DNA of 46,419 bases from JBLIOB01 sp047639575 (GCA_047639575.1 JBLIOB010000005.1:1-46419), one strand, 5' to 3'. Counted from the stretch's first letter, positions 25,556-34,347 are shown. Program-made: numbers and translations. The notes: generated from the sequence alone by a model not told the origin.

Positions 25556-27457
25556 ATGTGCGGAATCGCAGGCATTTTTGATTTTGAAGGGCGAAACGGT
25601 GGCGCAAACTACAGGTCTATTGAAGTAATGAATACTATTCAGGCCCATAGAGGTCCTGACGAAGACGGCATTTGGATTCATTCGAATTCAAAAGTTGGTT
25701 TTGGACATAAAAGACTTAGCATAATTGATTTAAGTGAAGGGCAGCAGCCAATGAAAGACTCATTGGGTAATGTGATCACGTTCAACGGTGAGATTTACAA
25801 TTACAAGGAGTTACGTAAAGAACTTCAAGGTTATTCTTTCCAAACAAATTCAGATACGGAAGTTATACTGGCTGGTTATGCCAAATGGGGCAATGACGTG
25901 GTTAGTCATTTAAGGGGGATGTTTGCGTTTTCAATTTGGAATGAATCAAAGCAGGAATTATACTGCGCAAGAGATAGGTTCGGGATTAAGCCTTTTAATT
26001 ACACAATTATAAATGGCAGCTTTTACTTTTCTTCAGAAGTTAAGGCTCTAATTCCATTTATAGATAAAATTGAAACTGATCCGGATGCGCTAATTGATTA
26101 TTTACATTTTCAGTTTTATTTAGACGGGAAGACTCCATTTAAAGATGTGGTTGGACTTTCTCCTGCTCATTACATGGTAGTAAATGATAGTGGATGTAAA
26201 ATTGAGCAATACTGGGATGTTTATTATAATCTAGATTGGGAAAGAAACGATCAGCAATTTCAAGATGAACTGTCAAAGCTTCTAAACGAATCGATTGAGC
26301 TTCATTTAAGAAGTGACGTTCCTGTTGGCTCCTATATAAGTGGTGGAGCGGACTCAAGTTTGATAGCAAGTTTGGCACTTAAGCATCAGGACAGTATTAA
26401 TGGCTTTAACGGAAAATTTTCGCTTGGTGAATTGTACGATGAAAGTGAATATGCAAGGTTGTTGGCCGAGGAAAAAGAAATACAACTGCACGAACTTGAA
26501 ATAACAAGCTCTAATTTTATCGATAATATTTCAAAAATAATTTATCACCTGGATTTTCCAATTGCAGGCCCAGGATCATTTCCTCAATTTCAGATTTCCG
26601 AATTCGCATCTAAGCACAATAAAGTTGTGTTAGGAGGTCAGGGAGGTGATGAAATATTTGGAGGGTATGTTCGATATTTGATTGCCTACTTTGAACAGTG
26701 CGTTAAAGGCGCTATAGACAACACATTAGATAACGGAAACTTTGTAGTCACTTACGAGTCAATAATTCCAAACTTAGTTGCTTTAAAAAATTACAAACCC
26801 TTACTTAAAAAATTCTGGAGCAGTGGTCTTTTTGAAGATCTTGATGATAGATACTTTCATCTAATTAATAGAGGAGTTTCAATGAAGGAAACTATTAATT
26901 GGAGCAAATTGGGTGATTATGATCCTCTTATGGCGTTTAAAAAGATTTTCAATGGATCGAACGTAGGTAAGGAGTCATATTTCGATAAAATGACTCATTT
27001 CGATTTTAAAACGTTGCTACCAGCGTTGCTGCATGTGGAAGATAGAATGAGCATGGCCCATGGAATTGAATCAAGAGTTCCGTTCTTAGATCACCCTTTA
27101 ATTGAATTTTGTGCAACGATGCCATCTAATATTAAATTTCAGGACGGGAACTTAAAACGCATTTTATTAAATACATTTAAGGACGATTTACCCGATTCAA
27201 TAGTGAATCGAAAGAATAAAATGGGATTCCCTGTCCCATTAAATCATTGGTTAAAAAGTGACTTAAAGGACTTTGTTTTCGATATTTTTAATAGTCAGAA
27301 AGCAAAGGATAGATTTTATTTGGAACCTGGAACGCTAGACAAAACAATGGATGATGTGAAGGTTTTTGATAGAAAAGTATGGGGGCTACTTTCATTAGAA
27401 TTGTGGCAACAAGAGTTCCATGATAAAGAGCAAGAATTTAAACAGAAGATTAAATAA
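25556..27457 (+). CDS. asnB: Asparagine-synthase-like glutamine amidotransferase (likely uronamide synthase)
   Basis: The 633-residue protein has the class II glutaminase domain with the nucleophile Cys2 (MCGIAGIFDF), HRGPDEDG, RLSIIDLSEGQQPM and FNGEIYNY (76-83). A synthetase domain follows with the pyrophosphate loop SGGADSS (262-268), GGQGGDEIFGGY and LPALLHVEDRMSMAHGIESRVPFLDHPL. Both half-reactions look intact: ammonia from glutamine, then ATP-dependent amidation of a carboxylate. It could make asparagine. However, its place just before WbmG- and WbmF-like genes points to amidation of a nucleotide-linked uronic acid, as proposed for asnB-like genes in Bordetella and Pseudomonas O-antigen loci (recalled, not checked). 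It is eight bases before the next gene's ATG. Confidence 0.92.
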   Translation: MCGIAGIFDFEGRNGGANYRSIEVMNTIQAHRGPDEDGIWIHSNSKVGFGHKRLSIIDLSEGQQPMKDSLGNVITFNGEIYNYKELRKELQGYSFQTNSDTEVILAGYAKWGNDVVSHLRGMFAFSIWNESKQELYCARDRFGIKPFNYTIINGSFYFSSEVKALIPFIDKIETDPDALIDYLHFQFYLDGKTPFKDVVGLSPAHYMVVNDSGCKIEQYWDVYYNLDWERNDQQFQDELSKLLNESIELHLRSDVPVGSYISGGADSSLIASLALKHQDSINGFNGKFSLGELYDESEYARLLAEEKEIQLHELEITSSNFIDNISKIIYHLDFPIAGPGSFPQFQISEFASKHNKVVLGGQGGDEIFGGYVRYLIAYFEQCVKGAIDNTLDNGNFVVTYESIIPNLVALKNYKPLLKKFWSSGLFEDLDDRYFHLINRGVSMKETINWSKLGDYDPLMAFKKIFNGSNVGKESYFDKMTHFDFKTLLPALLHVEDRMSMAHGIESRVPFLDHPLIEFCATMPSNIKFQDGNLKRILLNTFKDDLPDSIVNRKNKMGFPVPLNHWLKSDLKDFVFDIFNSQKAKDRFYLEPGTLDKTMDDVKVFDRKVWGLLSLELWQQEFHDKEQEFKQKIK

Positions 27458-27464
27458 CAAGAAA

Positions 27465-28412
27465 ATGAAGATATTAATTACCGGAGGAGCTGGATTTGTA
27501 GGTTCGACATTGGCAGATAGTTTACTAAGTTCAGGCCATCAAGTGATGGTTATAGATAACTACTCCACTGGTCGTAAAGACAATTTAAAGGAACATCAAA
27601 ATTTGACAATTATTGAGGGTACTATTGCTGATGAATCAATGGTGAATCAGGCATTTGATCAATTTAAACCCGATCAAGTAGTGCATGCTGCGGCATCTTA
27701 TAAAGATCCTGAAGCATGGATGGAAGATGCGCAAACTAATGTTGTTGGTACAATAAATATTGTTAGAGCTTCTCAAAAAGTCGGGATTAAAAGAATTATC
27801 TATTTTCAAACAGCTTTATGTTATGGTCTCAAACCGATTGAGCAACCAATTACGTTTAGTCATCCTTTGTTCTCAGGTGGATATGAAGGTGGAAGTTCAT
27901 ACGCAATTTCTAAGACTACAGCAGAACAGTATATCGAATTAAGCGGTTTGAATTTTATCTCTTTTAGATTAGCAAATGCATATGGTCCAAGAAATATTAC
28001 TGGTCCATTACCGACTTTTTACCAAAGACTGTCTACAGGTAAAAAGTGTTTCGTTATGGACACAAGAAGAGATTTTATATTTATAGATGATTTAATTGAA
28101 TGTGTTGTTAAGGCCGTAGATGGTGCAGGGGATAGTGGTTTCTATCACATCTCATCAGGTTCAGATTACTCTATTAAAGAATTATTTGATGCAACATTGT
28201 CAGCTTTGGATATTACTTTAGATGAAGCCGTTGAAGTTCGAGAAAGAGGTGATGATGATGTGTTTACGATTTTAATTGATCCATCTAAAACGAACCAAGA
28301 CTTTGGTTGGAAAGTAAAAACTTCTTTAGTAGACGGTGTAGCTAAGGCAATAGCCTATTACGAAGAGTATGGCATCGAAGAAACTTTTACGCATTTAAGA
28401 TTAAATGATTGA
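27465..28412 (+). CDS. WbmG-like NAD-dependent sugar epimerase (extended SDR)
   Basis: The 315-residue extended SDR has GGAGFVGS (7-14), VIDNYSTGRKDNL, AAASYKDPEAWMEDA, IYFQTALCYG with the catalytic Thr, YxxxK at Y146-K150, LRLANAYGPR, and the C-terminal DPSKTNQDFGWK and YEEYGIEETFTHL. From memory these match Bordetella bronchiseptica WbmG/WbmH nearly motif for motif, including FQTALCYG and the DPSKT..FGWK tail. Those enzymes act in synthesis of the diacetamido-galacturonic acid of Bordetella O-antigen, so a 4-epimerase of a UDP-diacetamido-uronic acid or uronamide is the likely role. ATG 27465 was chosen because 27420 adds 15 residues before the first Rossmann strand and overlaps asnB. The stop overlaps wbmF-like start by eight bases. 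Confidence 0.9.
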   Translation: MKILITGGAGFVGSTLADSLLSSGHQVMVIDNYSTGRKDNLKEHQNLTIIEGTIADESMVNQAFDQFKPDQVVHAAASYKDPEAWMEDAQTNVVGTINIVRASQKVGIKRIIYFQTALCYGLKPIEQPITFSHPLFSGGYEGGSSYAISKTTAEQYIELSGLNFISFRLANAYGPRNITGPLPTFYQRLSTGKKCFVMDTRRDFIFIDDLIECVVKAVDGAGDSGFYHISSGSDYSIKELFDATLSALDITLDEAVEVRERGDDDVFTILIDPSKTNQDFGWKVKTSLVDGVAKAIAYYEEYGIEETFTHLRLND

Positions 28413-29442
28413 AAACAGTAACGTCCTTATTGTTGGAGGTGCAGGTTTTGTTGGAAGTAACTTGGGTAAAATTATTTTAGCAAGCGATACCTCAAACACT
28501 GTGACTGTGGTAGACAATTTGCTGTCTTCGGAAAAACAAAACTTATCTTCTTCTGATAACCTGACTTTTATCGAAGGATCTATAACAGACGACATAGTCC
28601 TGTTGAATATCAAAGATGATTTCGATTATATATTCCAATTAGCCACATTTCACGGAAATCAAAGTTCAATTTTTGACCCGGTTCAAGATTTGGAAAATAA
28701 TACGATGACGTCTGTGAAGTTGTTAGATCATATTAAGGGTTTTAAGAAGCTTCGTAAATATGTTTATTCATCTGCAGGTTGTTCAGTTGCCAAAAAGACC
28801 TACGGAGATGCTGAGGCTACAACAGAGGAAGACCCAATTACTTTAGATCAAGACAGCCCTTACTCAATATCTAAAATTAGCGGTGAGTTTTACTGCGTAT
28901 ATTTTCACAAACAATTTGGTGTTCCTACTGTAAGGGCACGATTTCAAAATGTTTATGGCCCTGGCGAAGTGTTGGGAGCTGGACGATGGCGTGGAACAAA
29001 CGCCACAGTTTGGAGAAACGTAGTACCTATTTTTGTTTATCGTTCTATTCACAACCTGGACCTTCCTTTGCATAATGGAGGGGATTCAACAAGGGATTTT
29101 ATTTTTGTAGAAGATATTTGTAGGGGTCTTATTGCATGTGCTGCCAAAGGGGCTCTTGGGGATGTTTACAATTTAGCTTCAGGAGGAGAGGTGTCGATCA
29201 AAGAGTTGGCGGATAGTATTTGCGATGAGGTTAAAAGTGAATCTGTAATAGAATTACTTCCTAAGCGAGACTGGGATACTTCAGGGAAAAGATTCGGAAA
29301 CAATGAAAAGGCAAAACAAGAACTCGCATTTGAATGTGCTGTTTCTTTCGAAGAAGGAATAAAAAAAACGGTAGCTTGGACGAAAGAAAACATGGACTTT
29401 ATTGAATTGTGTATGGCGAAGCATAAAGATCAAATGAACTAA
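28405..29442 (+). CDS. WbmF-like NAD-dependent sugar epimerase/dehydratase (extended SDR)
   Basis: The 345-residue extended SDR has GGAGFVGSNL (11-20), VVDNLLSSEKQNL, FQLATFHGNQSSIFDP, YSSAGCSVAKKTY, YxxxK at Y153-K157 (SPYSISKISGEFY), RARFQNVYGPGEVLGAGRWRGT and the tail LPKRDWDTSGKRFG. From memory it parallels Bordetella WbmF almost continuously, down to HGNQSSI, GAGRWRG and LPKR.WD.SGKRFG. WbmF is required for Bordetella O-antigen and is assigned to the same uronic acid branch as WbmG/WbmH. Having both in the same order next to an AsnB-like gene is the strongest functional clue in the window. ATG 28405 lies inside the end of the previous gene, consistent with translational coupling. Confidence 0.9.
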   Translation: MIENSNVLIVGGAGFVGSNLGKIILASDTSNTVTVVDNLLSSEKQNLSSSDNLTFIEGSITDDIVLLNIKDDFDYIFQLATFHGNQSSIFDPVQDLENNTMTSVKLLDHIKGFKKLRKYVYSSAGCSVAKKTYGDAEATTEEDPITLDQDSPYSISKISGEFYCVYFHKQFGVPTVRARFQNVYGPGEVLGAGRWRGTNATVWRNVVPIFVYRSIHNLDLPLHNGGDSTRDFIFVEDICRGLIACAAKGALGDVYNLASGGEVSIKELADSICDEVKSESVIELLPKRDWDTSGKRFGNNEKAKQELAFECAVSFEEGIKKTVAWTKENMDFIELCMAKHKDQMN

Positions 29443-29452
29443 ATGCTTTCAT

Positions 29453-30691
29453 TTGAGTGAGTCCAAAATAAATACCCTAGTATTATTCTCGCATTATACA
29501 GATCGAGTGTCTTATTACAACGATTGGGCAGATGCCTTTTCGAATTCGCCTGACCTGAAGGTCGCTCAAATTAACCTTTATGACTTGTCGAATGTCAAAA
29601 AACTCAAGCAAACCATACAAGATTATGAGTTGGTGGTTTGTCTGCATTCAACAAACGCAGTAGGATTCAAGTTTCTTTTTCCTTACGTTTCTATTTTAAA
29701 TAAAAGAAAAGGGAAATTACTCTTGTTTTTCGGCAATGAACTCAATTATCCGCTAGTTGGAATGAGAATGCAGGATAAGCTTCATTTACTTTCTGTAATT
29801 AACCCGGATTTTGTCGCTTCTCAACTTCCAATTCATTCTGCAAAGGCACTTTATCAAGATTCTACTGATGCAGATGTTTTAGCTATGCCGCATGCTCTTA
29901 ATCAGGAAAGTTTTAAGCCTGAAAAATTGCAGAAAAATAGAGCAATCGATATAGGAGTCAGAGCTGAACGTTATTTTCCATTTATGGGTAATAATGATAG
30001 AAATGAGCTGATTGATTTTTTTGAAAGTTATCGATCCCAAACACCAATTAAAAAAGATTTTGGACGGTCATGGAAAGATCGATTTACCCGAGAGGGATGG
30101 GCAGAATTTTTAAATAATTGCAAAGGAACCATTGCGACCGAAGCTGGTTCTAGTTATTTGGAAAAAGACGACCATACGGTTTTAGAGATCGAAAAGTACA
30201 TTCTCTCTAAAAGCAATGTAAAAAGGCAGAGCACCGCTGAAAAATTTAAAAAAGTTAATGCCAATTATAGGGCTTGGATATCTTATAAACAAGTAGCGAA
30301 GGTGGAAGATTATTTAGCTCATAAAAATTGGTTAAATAATAAAGCGAACTACGATCATTTTTTCTCAGTACCATTTGAGGAGATTTTTGATAAGTTCTAT
30401 AAAGATTACTCTGGAGCAATAAGTGGAAAGTGCATTTCATCAAGACATTTTGATGCCATTGGTTGCAAAACTTGCCAAATTATGTTTCCAGGAGATTTTA
30501 ATGGAATACTCGAGGCAAATAAGCATTACTTAAGTCTCAATCCAGATTTTTCAAATGTTGATGAGGTGATGTTGCGATTTGCCGATCAAGAGATTAGAGA
30601 GAAAATTGTTGATGATGCTTATGATCATGTTATTGCCAATCATACCTATGACAAGCGCATTTATTTTTTCTTGAATCATTTTAACAAATAA
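29453..30691 (+). CDS. Glycosyltransferase, GT-B type with CgeB-like C-terminal part
   Basis: The 412-residue protein starts INTLVLFSHYTDRVSYYNDWADAF. Its donor-side half has the motif order of Glyco_trans_1_2/CgeB-like proteins: IDIGVRAERYFPF, a glycosyl-binding stretch KDFGRSWKDRF, KGTIATEAGSSY, and ISSRHFDAIGCKTCQIMFPGDFNGILEANKHYLSL. Then come FADQEIREKIVDDAYDHVIANHTYDKR, where the R-F-D/E region contacts the nucleotide. It probably adds the sugar made by the preceding SDR pair and amidotransferase. Start is TTG 29453, ten bases after the previous stop; no ATG or GTG is available in frame before INTLVLF. It ends seven bases from the convergent aminotransferase gene. Confidence 0.82.
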   Translation: MSESKINTLVLFSHYTDRVSYYNDWADAFSNSPDLKVAQINLYDLSNVKKLKQTIQDYELVVCLHSTNAVGFKFLFPYVSILNKRKGKLLLFFGNELNYPLVGMRMQDKLHLLSVINPDFVASQLPIHSAKALYQDSTDADVLAMPHALNQESFKPEKLQKNRAIDIGVRAERYFPFMGNNDRNELIDFFESYRSQTPIKKDFGRSWKDRFTREGWAEFLNNCKGTIATEAGSSYLEKDDHTVLEIEKYILSKSNVKRQSTAEKFKKVNANYRAWISYKQVAKVEDYLAHKNWLNNKANYDHFFSVPFEEIFDKFYKDYSGAISGKCISSRHFDAIGCKTCQIMFPGDFNGILEANKHYLSLNPDFSNVDEVMLRFADQEIREKIVDDAYDHVIANHTYDKRIYFFLNHFNK

Positions 30692-30698
30692 AGGTGGA

Positions 30699-31742
30699 CT
30701 ACCTGAATATGGAATTTAATTCTTGCAATAAGAGATCAACATTTTGTTCTTCCAACGAAAGTCTATTTAAATCAATGGTTTTATTTGCGACTTCCCAATC
30801 TCGATTCTTTAATAATTGATAGTGTGCAAGAAATGCATTTTTGGACTGTAAGTTTTCTTTTTTTCCAATCACCCAAAAAATATGAGCATTATGTCCTGTA
30901 GAGCCAAGAGAGAATTTCACATCCTCAATTCTTGCACCACTAAAAAAACTAAAATATCGATTCCAGTTTCTTAATCTTAGCTCCGTAACTTTTTTTACAT
31001 CCTGCAGCTGAGCCCACAAAAAAGCAGCATTCAATTCACTCATTAAATAGCTAGAACCAATATCCACTTTAGTATAATAAGGTATTTCACCTCTGAGAAA
31101 TTTACTCCGATTAGTTCCTTTCTCTCTAATTATTTCAGCTCGCTCAAGAAGGTCTTTATTGTTTATTAGAATCGCACCGCCCTCACCGCAGTGAATGTTT
31201 TTGGTCTCATGGAAACTAATACACCCGATATCTCCAAAAGTGCCAAGATGTTGGTCTTCTAAATAAGCATCAATGCACTGTGCCGCATCTTCAATAACGA
31301 ATAGTCCATTGGCTTTTGCAATTTCACTAATTCGTTTCATGTCACAAGCGACCCCTGCGTAGTGCATCGGGACAATTGCTTTCGTTTTTGAGGTGATACA
31401 AGCCTCGATTAAATTTTCGTCAAGATTCAAATTATCCTGTCGAATGTCGCAATACACGATTTTAGCCCCTCTTAGTTCAAAGGCATTAGCCGTGCTTGAA
31501 AATGTATATGGCGACATAATTATCTCATCACCTGCTTGAACATTTATTAAAATAGCAGCCATCTCTAACGCATGGGTGCAGGAAGTAGTAAGTAACACAT
31601 CGGTTCCAGTGAACTCTTCAAGAAATTCAGTACACCGTTTGGTAAACACACCATCTCCAGAGAAATGGTCGCCAGACTCGATTAATTGCTGAATATATTT
31701 ACTTTCGTTTCCCGATAGGTAAGGAACATGAAATGGAATCAT
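30699..31742 (-). CDS. WecE/RffA-type dTDP-4-keto-6-deoxyhexose aminotransferase lacking an internal C-terminal segment
   Basis: Residues 1-about 300 follow E. coli WecE closely: IPFHVPYLSGNESKY, SGDGVFTKRC, TTSCTHALEMAA, VPMHYAGVACDM, EDAAQCIDAY, the Schiff-base lysine K181 in SFHETKNIH, GGEGGA-like EGGAILIN, and the EKGTNRSKFLRG and DIGSSYLMSELNAAFLWAQL segments. After GHNAHIFWVIGKKENLQ the family's HYxPLHxSPxG segment is absent. The sequence passes from KNAFLAHYQLLKNRD to LSLEEQN and ends at 347 residues against about 376. No stop or shifted frame restores it. The enzyme would make dTDP-4-amino-4,6-dideoxy-galactose if active. Start ATG 31742 matches WecE; the open frame to 31796 is inside rdgB. 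Confidence 0.85.
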   Translation of the reverse strand: MIPFHVPYLSGNESKYIQQLIESGDHFSGDGVFTKRCTEFLEEFTGTDVLLTTSCTHALEMAAILINVQAGDEIIMSPYTFSSTANAFELRGAKIVYCDIRQDNLNLDENLIEACITSKTKAIVPMHYAGVACDMKRISEIAKANGLFVIEDAAQCIDAYLEDQHLGTFGDIGCISFHETKNIHCGEGGAILINNKDLLERAEIIREKGTNRSKFLRGEIPYYTKVDIGSSYLMSELNAAFLWAQLQDVKKVTELRLRNWNRYFSFFSGARIEDVKFSLGSTGHNAHIFWVIGKKENLQSKNAFLAHYQLLKNRDWEVANKTIDLNRLSLEEQNVDLLLQELNSIFR

Positions 31743-32339
31743 ATGTTGAAACTCGTATTTGCTACTAATAACAAAAATAAGATAAAAGAGATTCAAAATG
31801 CCTTAAATGGTATTGTTGAAATATTAAGCTTAAAAGACATTGGGTTTGAGGGAGATATTCCAGAGGATTTTGAAACCTTGAAAGAGAATGCTTTGCAAAA
31901 GGCGCATTATATCGCTGACCGTTTTAATGTTAATTGTTTTGCTGACGATACTGGACTCGAAATTGATGCATTAAATGGTGCTCCGGGTGTTTATTCAGCA
32001 AGATATGCCGGTGAAGACTGTGTCGCAGAAAACAATATGGCTAAAGTTTTGGCCAACCTGAAAGGTGAAAAGAACAGACGTGCCAAATTCCGAACAGTTG
32101 TTGCGCTGGTTCTGGACAATGAAGATTATACCTTTGAAGGTGTAGCAAAGGGCGAGATCCTGAACGAAAATACAGGCTCAGAAGGTTTCGGTTACGATCC
32201 AATATTTAAACCAGAGGGATTCGAAGAATCGTTCGCTCAAATGTCAATTGATCAAAAAAATGCAATTTCCCATCGAGGAGCAGCGGTTAGAAAACTAGTG
32301 GAATATTTAAAGAACTCTTCTGGTACTTCTAATTTTTAA
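31743..32339 (+). CDS. rdgB: dITP/XTP pyrophosphatase (RdgB/HAM1)
   Basis: RdgB hydrolyses dITP, dXTP and ITP to the monophosphates, keeping deaminated purines out of DNA. The 198-residue protein has the family landmarks FATNNKNKIKEI (6-17), FADDTGLEIDALNGAPGVYSARYAG (66-90, with the catalytic Asp D69), TFEGVAKGEI, GFGYDPIFKPEG and KNAISHRGAAV. ATG 31743 is chosen because MLKLVFATNN is the standard N-terminus; the frame extends upstream only to 31728, inside the divergent aminotransferase gene. Its ATG abuts the aminotransferase ATG (CATATG), so its leader must lie in that gene. The 3' end overlaps ddl by 11 bases. Confidence 0.96.
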   Translation: MLKLVFATNNKNKIKEIQNALNGIVEILSLKDIGFEGDIPEDFETLKENALQKAHYIADRFNVNCFADDTGLEIDALNGAPGVYSARYAGEDCVAENNMAKVLANLKGEKNRRAKFRTVVALVLDNEDYTFEGVAKGEILNENTGSEGFGYDPIFKPEGFEESFAQMSIDQKNAISHRGAAVRKLVEYLKNSSGTSNF

Positions 32340-33309
32340 GTCTAGTTGCATTTTCAATTGATGTAGTATACATCTCTTTCAAGCTAATCCCATCATATTC
32401 CGCCATTTGTGGTATTAAAGAAGCAGAAGTTTGACCTGGAACTGTGTTGATCTCGATTACATGAGGAACTCCTTTTTTAATAATGTAATCCATCCGACAA
32501 ATGCCATTTAGACCAAGTTTTCGATAGATGTCTTTCGTTATACCTTTGATTGATTTAGTGAGTTCGTCACTTATTCTAGCAGGCGTAATTTCTTCTGATT
32601 CACCGTTATACTTAGCAGCGTAATCGAAAAATTCGTTAGGCGTGGTAATTTCAGTTATCGCAAGCGTTTGAATTTCTGTGCCATTGAAATAGACTCCGTT
32701 AGTAACTTCTGTTCCTGGCATAAATTCTTCGACAATTACCTGATCTCCATGCTCAAAAGCTTTCTCTATATATTGTCTTAACTCGTTTTGCTCATTAACT
32801 TTAGCAGCTCCATAACTAGACCCACCGTCATTAGGCTTAACAAAACAAGGAAGCCCAAGTGATGTCACTATTTCGTCATCGTTATATTCTGAAGGGTATC
32901 TAAATAGCAAAGCTTTTGCACACTTAATACCGAAAGATTCTAAAATTCTATTGCAAAAATATTTATTAAAACTAAGTGTTGAAGTTACCTGATTACAGGT
33001 GTTATAGGGCATGCCGACTAAATCAAAATAAGCTTGAAGCTTTCCATCTTCTCCAGGTGTACCATGTATAATAATCATGGCACAATCAAAAGTTAATTTC
33101 TCACCATTGATTATCACAGAAAAATCATTTTTGTCTACAAGTAATGGATTTCCATCTGGATCATAGGTCCAATTTTGGTCAATAATTCTTATTCTGTGCC
33201 CAACGTATTTCTCTCTATCAAGGTTATTGATAACAGTTTCAGCACTTTTGAAAGACACGTGAGCTTCTTGAGAGAAGCCACCGTCAACTATGGCAATATT
33301 CTTCTTCAT
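32329..33309 (-). CDS. ddl: D-alanine--D-alanine ligase
   Basis: Ddl joins two D-alanines with ATP for peptidoglycan precursor synthesis. The 326-residue ATP-grasp protein has IVDGGFSQEAHVSFKSA at the N-terminal substrate domain, HGTPGEDG (82-89), LPCFVKPNDGGSSYGAAKV binding ATP, VEEFMPGTEVTNGVY, the ICRMDYIIKKG strand and the metal- and substrate-binding EINTVPGQTSASLIP near the end. It is divergent from the PASTA-domain gene. The adjacency of ddl, PASTA protein and RluA-family gene is common in Bacteroidota. A TAAATTTG box lies 20 bases before the ATG. Confidence 0.96.
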   Translation of the reverse strand: MKKNIAIVDGGFSQEAHVSFKSAETVINNLDREKYVGHRIRIIDQNWTYDPDGNPLLVDKNDFSVIINGEKLTFDCAMIIIHGTPGEDGKLQAYFDLVGMPYNTCNQVTSTLSFNKYFCNRILESFGIKCAKALLFRYPSEYNDDEIVTSLGLPCFVKPNDGGSSYGAAKVNEQNELRQYIEKAFEHGDQVIVEEFMPGTEVTNGVYFNGTEIQTLAITEITTPNEFFDYAAKYNGESEEITPARISDELTKSIKGITKDIYRKLGLNGICRMDYIIKKGVPHVIEINTVPGQTSASLIPQMAEYDGISLKEMYTTSIENATRLKN

Positions 33310-33328
33310 GTATCTTCAAGTTGTACAG

Positions 33329-33336
33329 CAAATTTA
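33329..33336 (-). promoter_or_regulatory. Candidate -7 box of ddl
   Basis: TAAATTTG on the minus strand matches TAnnTTTG exactly, 19 bases before the ddl start codon. No TTG sits at the usual distance upstream, so only the -7 element is supported. Confidence 0.4.
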
Positions 33337-33409
33337 CCAAGCTGATGATTGATTTATTATTCGCAGCACACTACTTATTAACAGGGATTATTTAGCTGTG
33401 CAATATTTT

Positions 33410-33417
33410 TATCTTTG
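33410..33417 (+). promoter_or_regulatory. Candidate -7 box of the PASTA-domain gene
   Basis: TATCTTTG matches TAnnTTTG exactly and ends nine bases before ATG 33427, predicting a leader of only a few bases. No clear TTG -33 element is present. Its last three bases form the alternative TTG start at 33415, which speaks for ATG 33427 as the real start. Confidence 0.45.
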
Positions 33418-33426
33418 TTACCATTA

Positions 33427-34347
33427 ATGGAACTTAAGTATATAATAATTGTAGGACTGATATTGCTTGTATTGCTGTTGGTCGTACTCAGGAAAAAAAT
33501 TGGACCTTATTTACGGTTCATGTTTACAGGAATATTTATAATCAATTTTGTAATTGGTTTAATTGTGGCTGGAATCGCTTTTTGGGGTTTACTAGCTTAT
33601 TTAGACAGCTATACGCTCCATGGTGAGGAAATTGCAGTCCCGAATTTTTACGGGATGAATGTTGATGAGCTAGGAGACTTTACGTCAGAAAAAAATCTTC
33701 GATACAAAATTGTCGATTCTATTTATTCAGATGAATCTCCAAGAGGAACCGTAATTAGTCAATTGCCTTCTGCGCATTCTGATGGTGTAGAGTCTTACGT
33801 AAAGCCAGACCGGACTATTTACTTAACGATTGTGAAAACCGGTATTGAGTATAAAACAGTGCCTTCCATTGTTGATCAGTCTAAAGATTACGCAGTTTCA
33901 ATGTTGAAGATTAATGGATTAACAGCAAGTATTAAGCCAGTTGCAGGTAAACACGCTAACCTGGTGTACGCAGCTTCTTACAACGGAAAAGATATTTCAG
34001 AAGGAATGAGAGTTCCAAAAGGATCGTCAATTCAATTAAACGTTGGATTAGGTACTGCAGGACAGCCAACTTCTGTGCCTTCTTTGCGCTGTTCAACAAT
34101 AATTGAGGCTAAAAGTAAGTTAAGTACCTATAAACTGTTTTTAGATTATCATTGTGATGATTGTTTGACAGCAGCAGATACGTTGAATGCTAAAATTTAC
34201 AAACAAGTTCCTGGGCCGGTAGGATTGGCAAATACAACAGTAAGAGAAGGTGCAGATTTAACTGTTTTTGCATCGGTAGCTAAACCATGTGATGGAGGGG
34301 CTTCTGTTTCTGCTGATACTACCCTTAGAGAACCTGGATCTAACTGA
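33427..34347 (+). CDS. PASTA-domain membrane protein
   Basis: The 306-residue protein has membrane segments near 5-25 and 35-60 and then three PASTA-like repeats outside. Repeat 1 opens VPNFYGMNVDELGDF, repeat 2 VPSIVDQSKDYAVSML and repeat 3 VPSLRCSTIIEAKSKL, each about 70 residues. PASTA domains bind muropeptides or mediate contacts at the cell wall, which fits the neighbouring ddl. Unlike PASTA kinases there is no kinase domain. ATG 33427 is chosen over TTG 33415 because the latter overlaps the -7 box. The stop codon shares one base with the next ATG (TGATG). Confidence 0.88.
   Translation: MELKYIIIVGLILLVLLLVVLRKKIGPYLRFMFTGIFIINFVIGLIVAGIAFWGLLAYLDSYTLHGEEIAVPNFYGMNVDELGDFTSEKNLRYKIVDSIYSDESPRGTVISQLPSAHSDGVESYVKPDRTIYLTIVKTGIEYKTVPSIVDQSKDYAVSMLKINGLTASIKPVAGKHANLVYAASYNGKDISEGMRVPKGSSIQLNVGLGTAGQPTSVPSLRCSTIIEAKSKLSTYKLFLDYHCDDCLTAADTLNAKIYKQVPGPVGLANTTVREGADLTVFASVAKPCDGGASVSADTTLREPGSN

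Noticed and set aside
30692..30704. Short inverted repeat AGGT...ACCT between the convergent ends
   Set aside because: Four-base stem, too weak for a terminator.
30780..30860. Possible frameshift explaining the short aminotransferase
   Set aside because: I saw no HYxPLH-like coding in the other frames here; an in-frame loss fits better.
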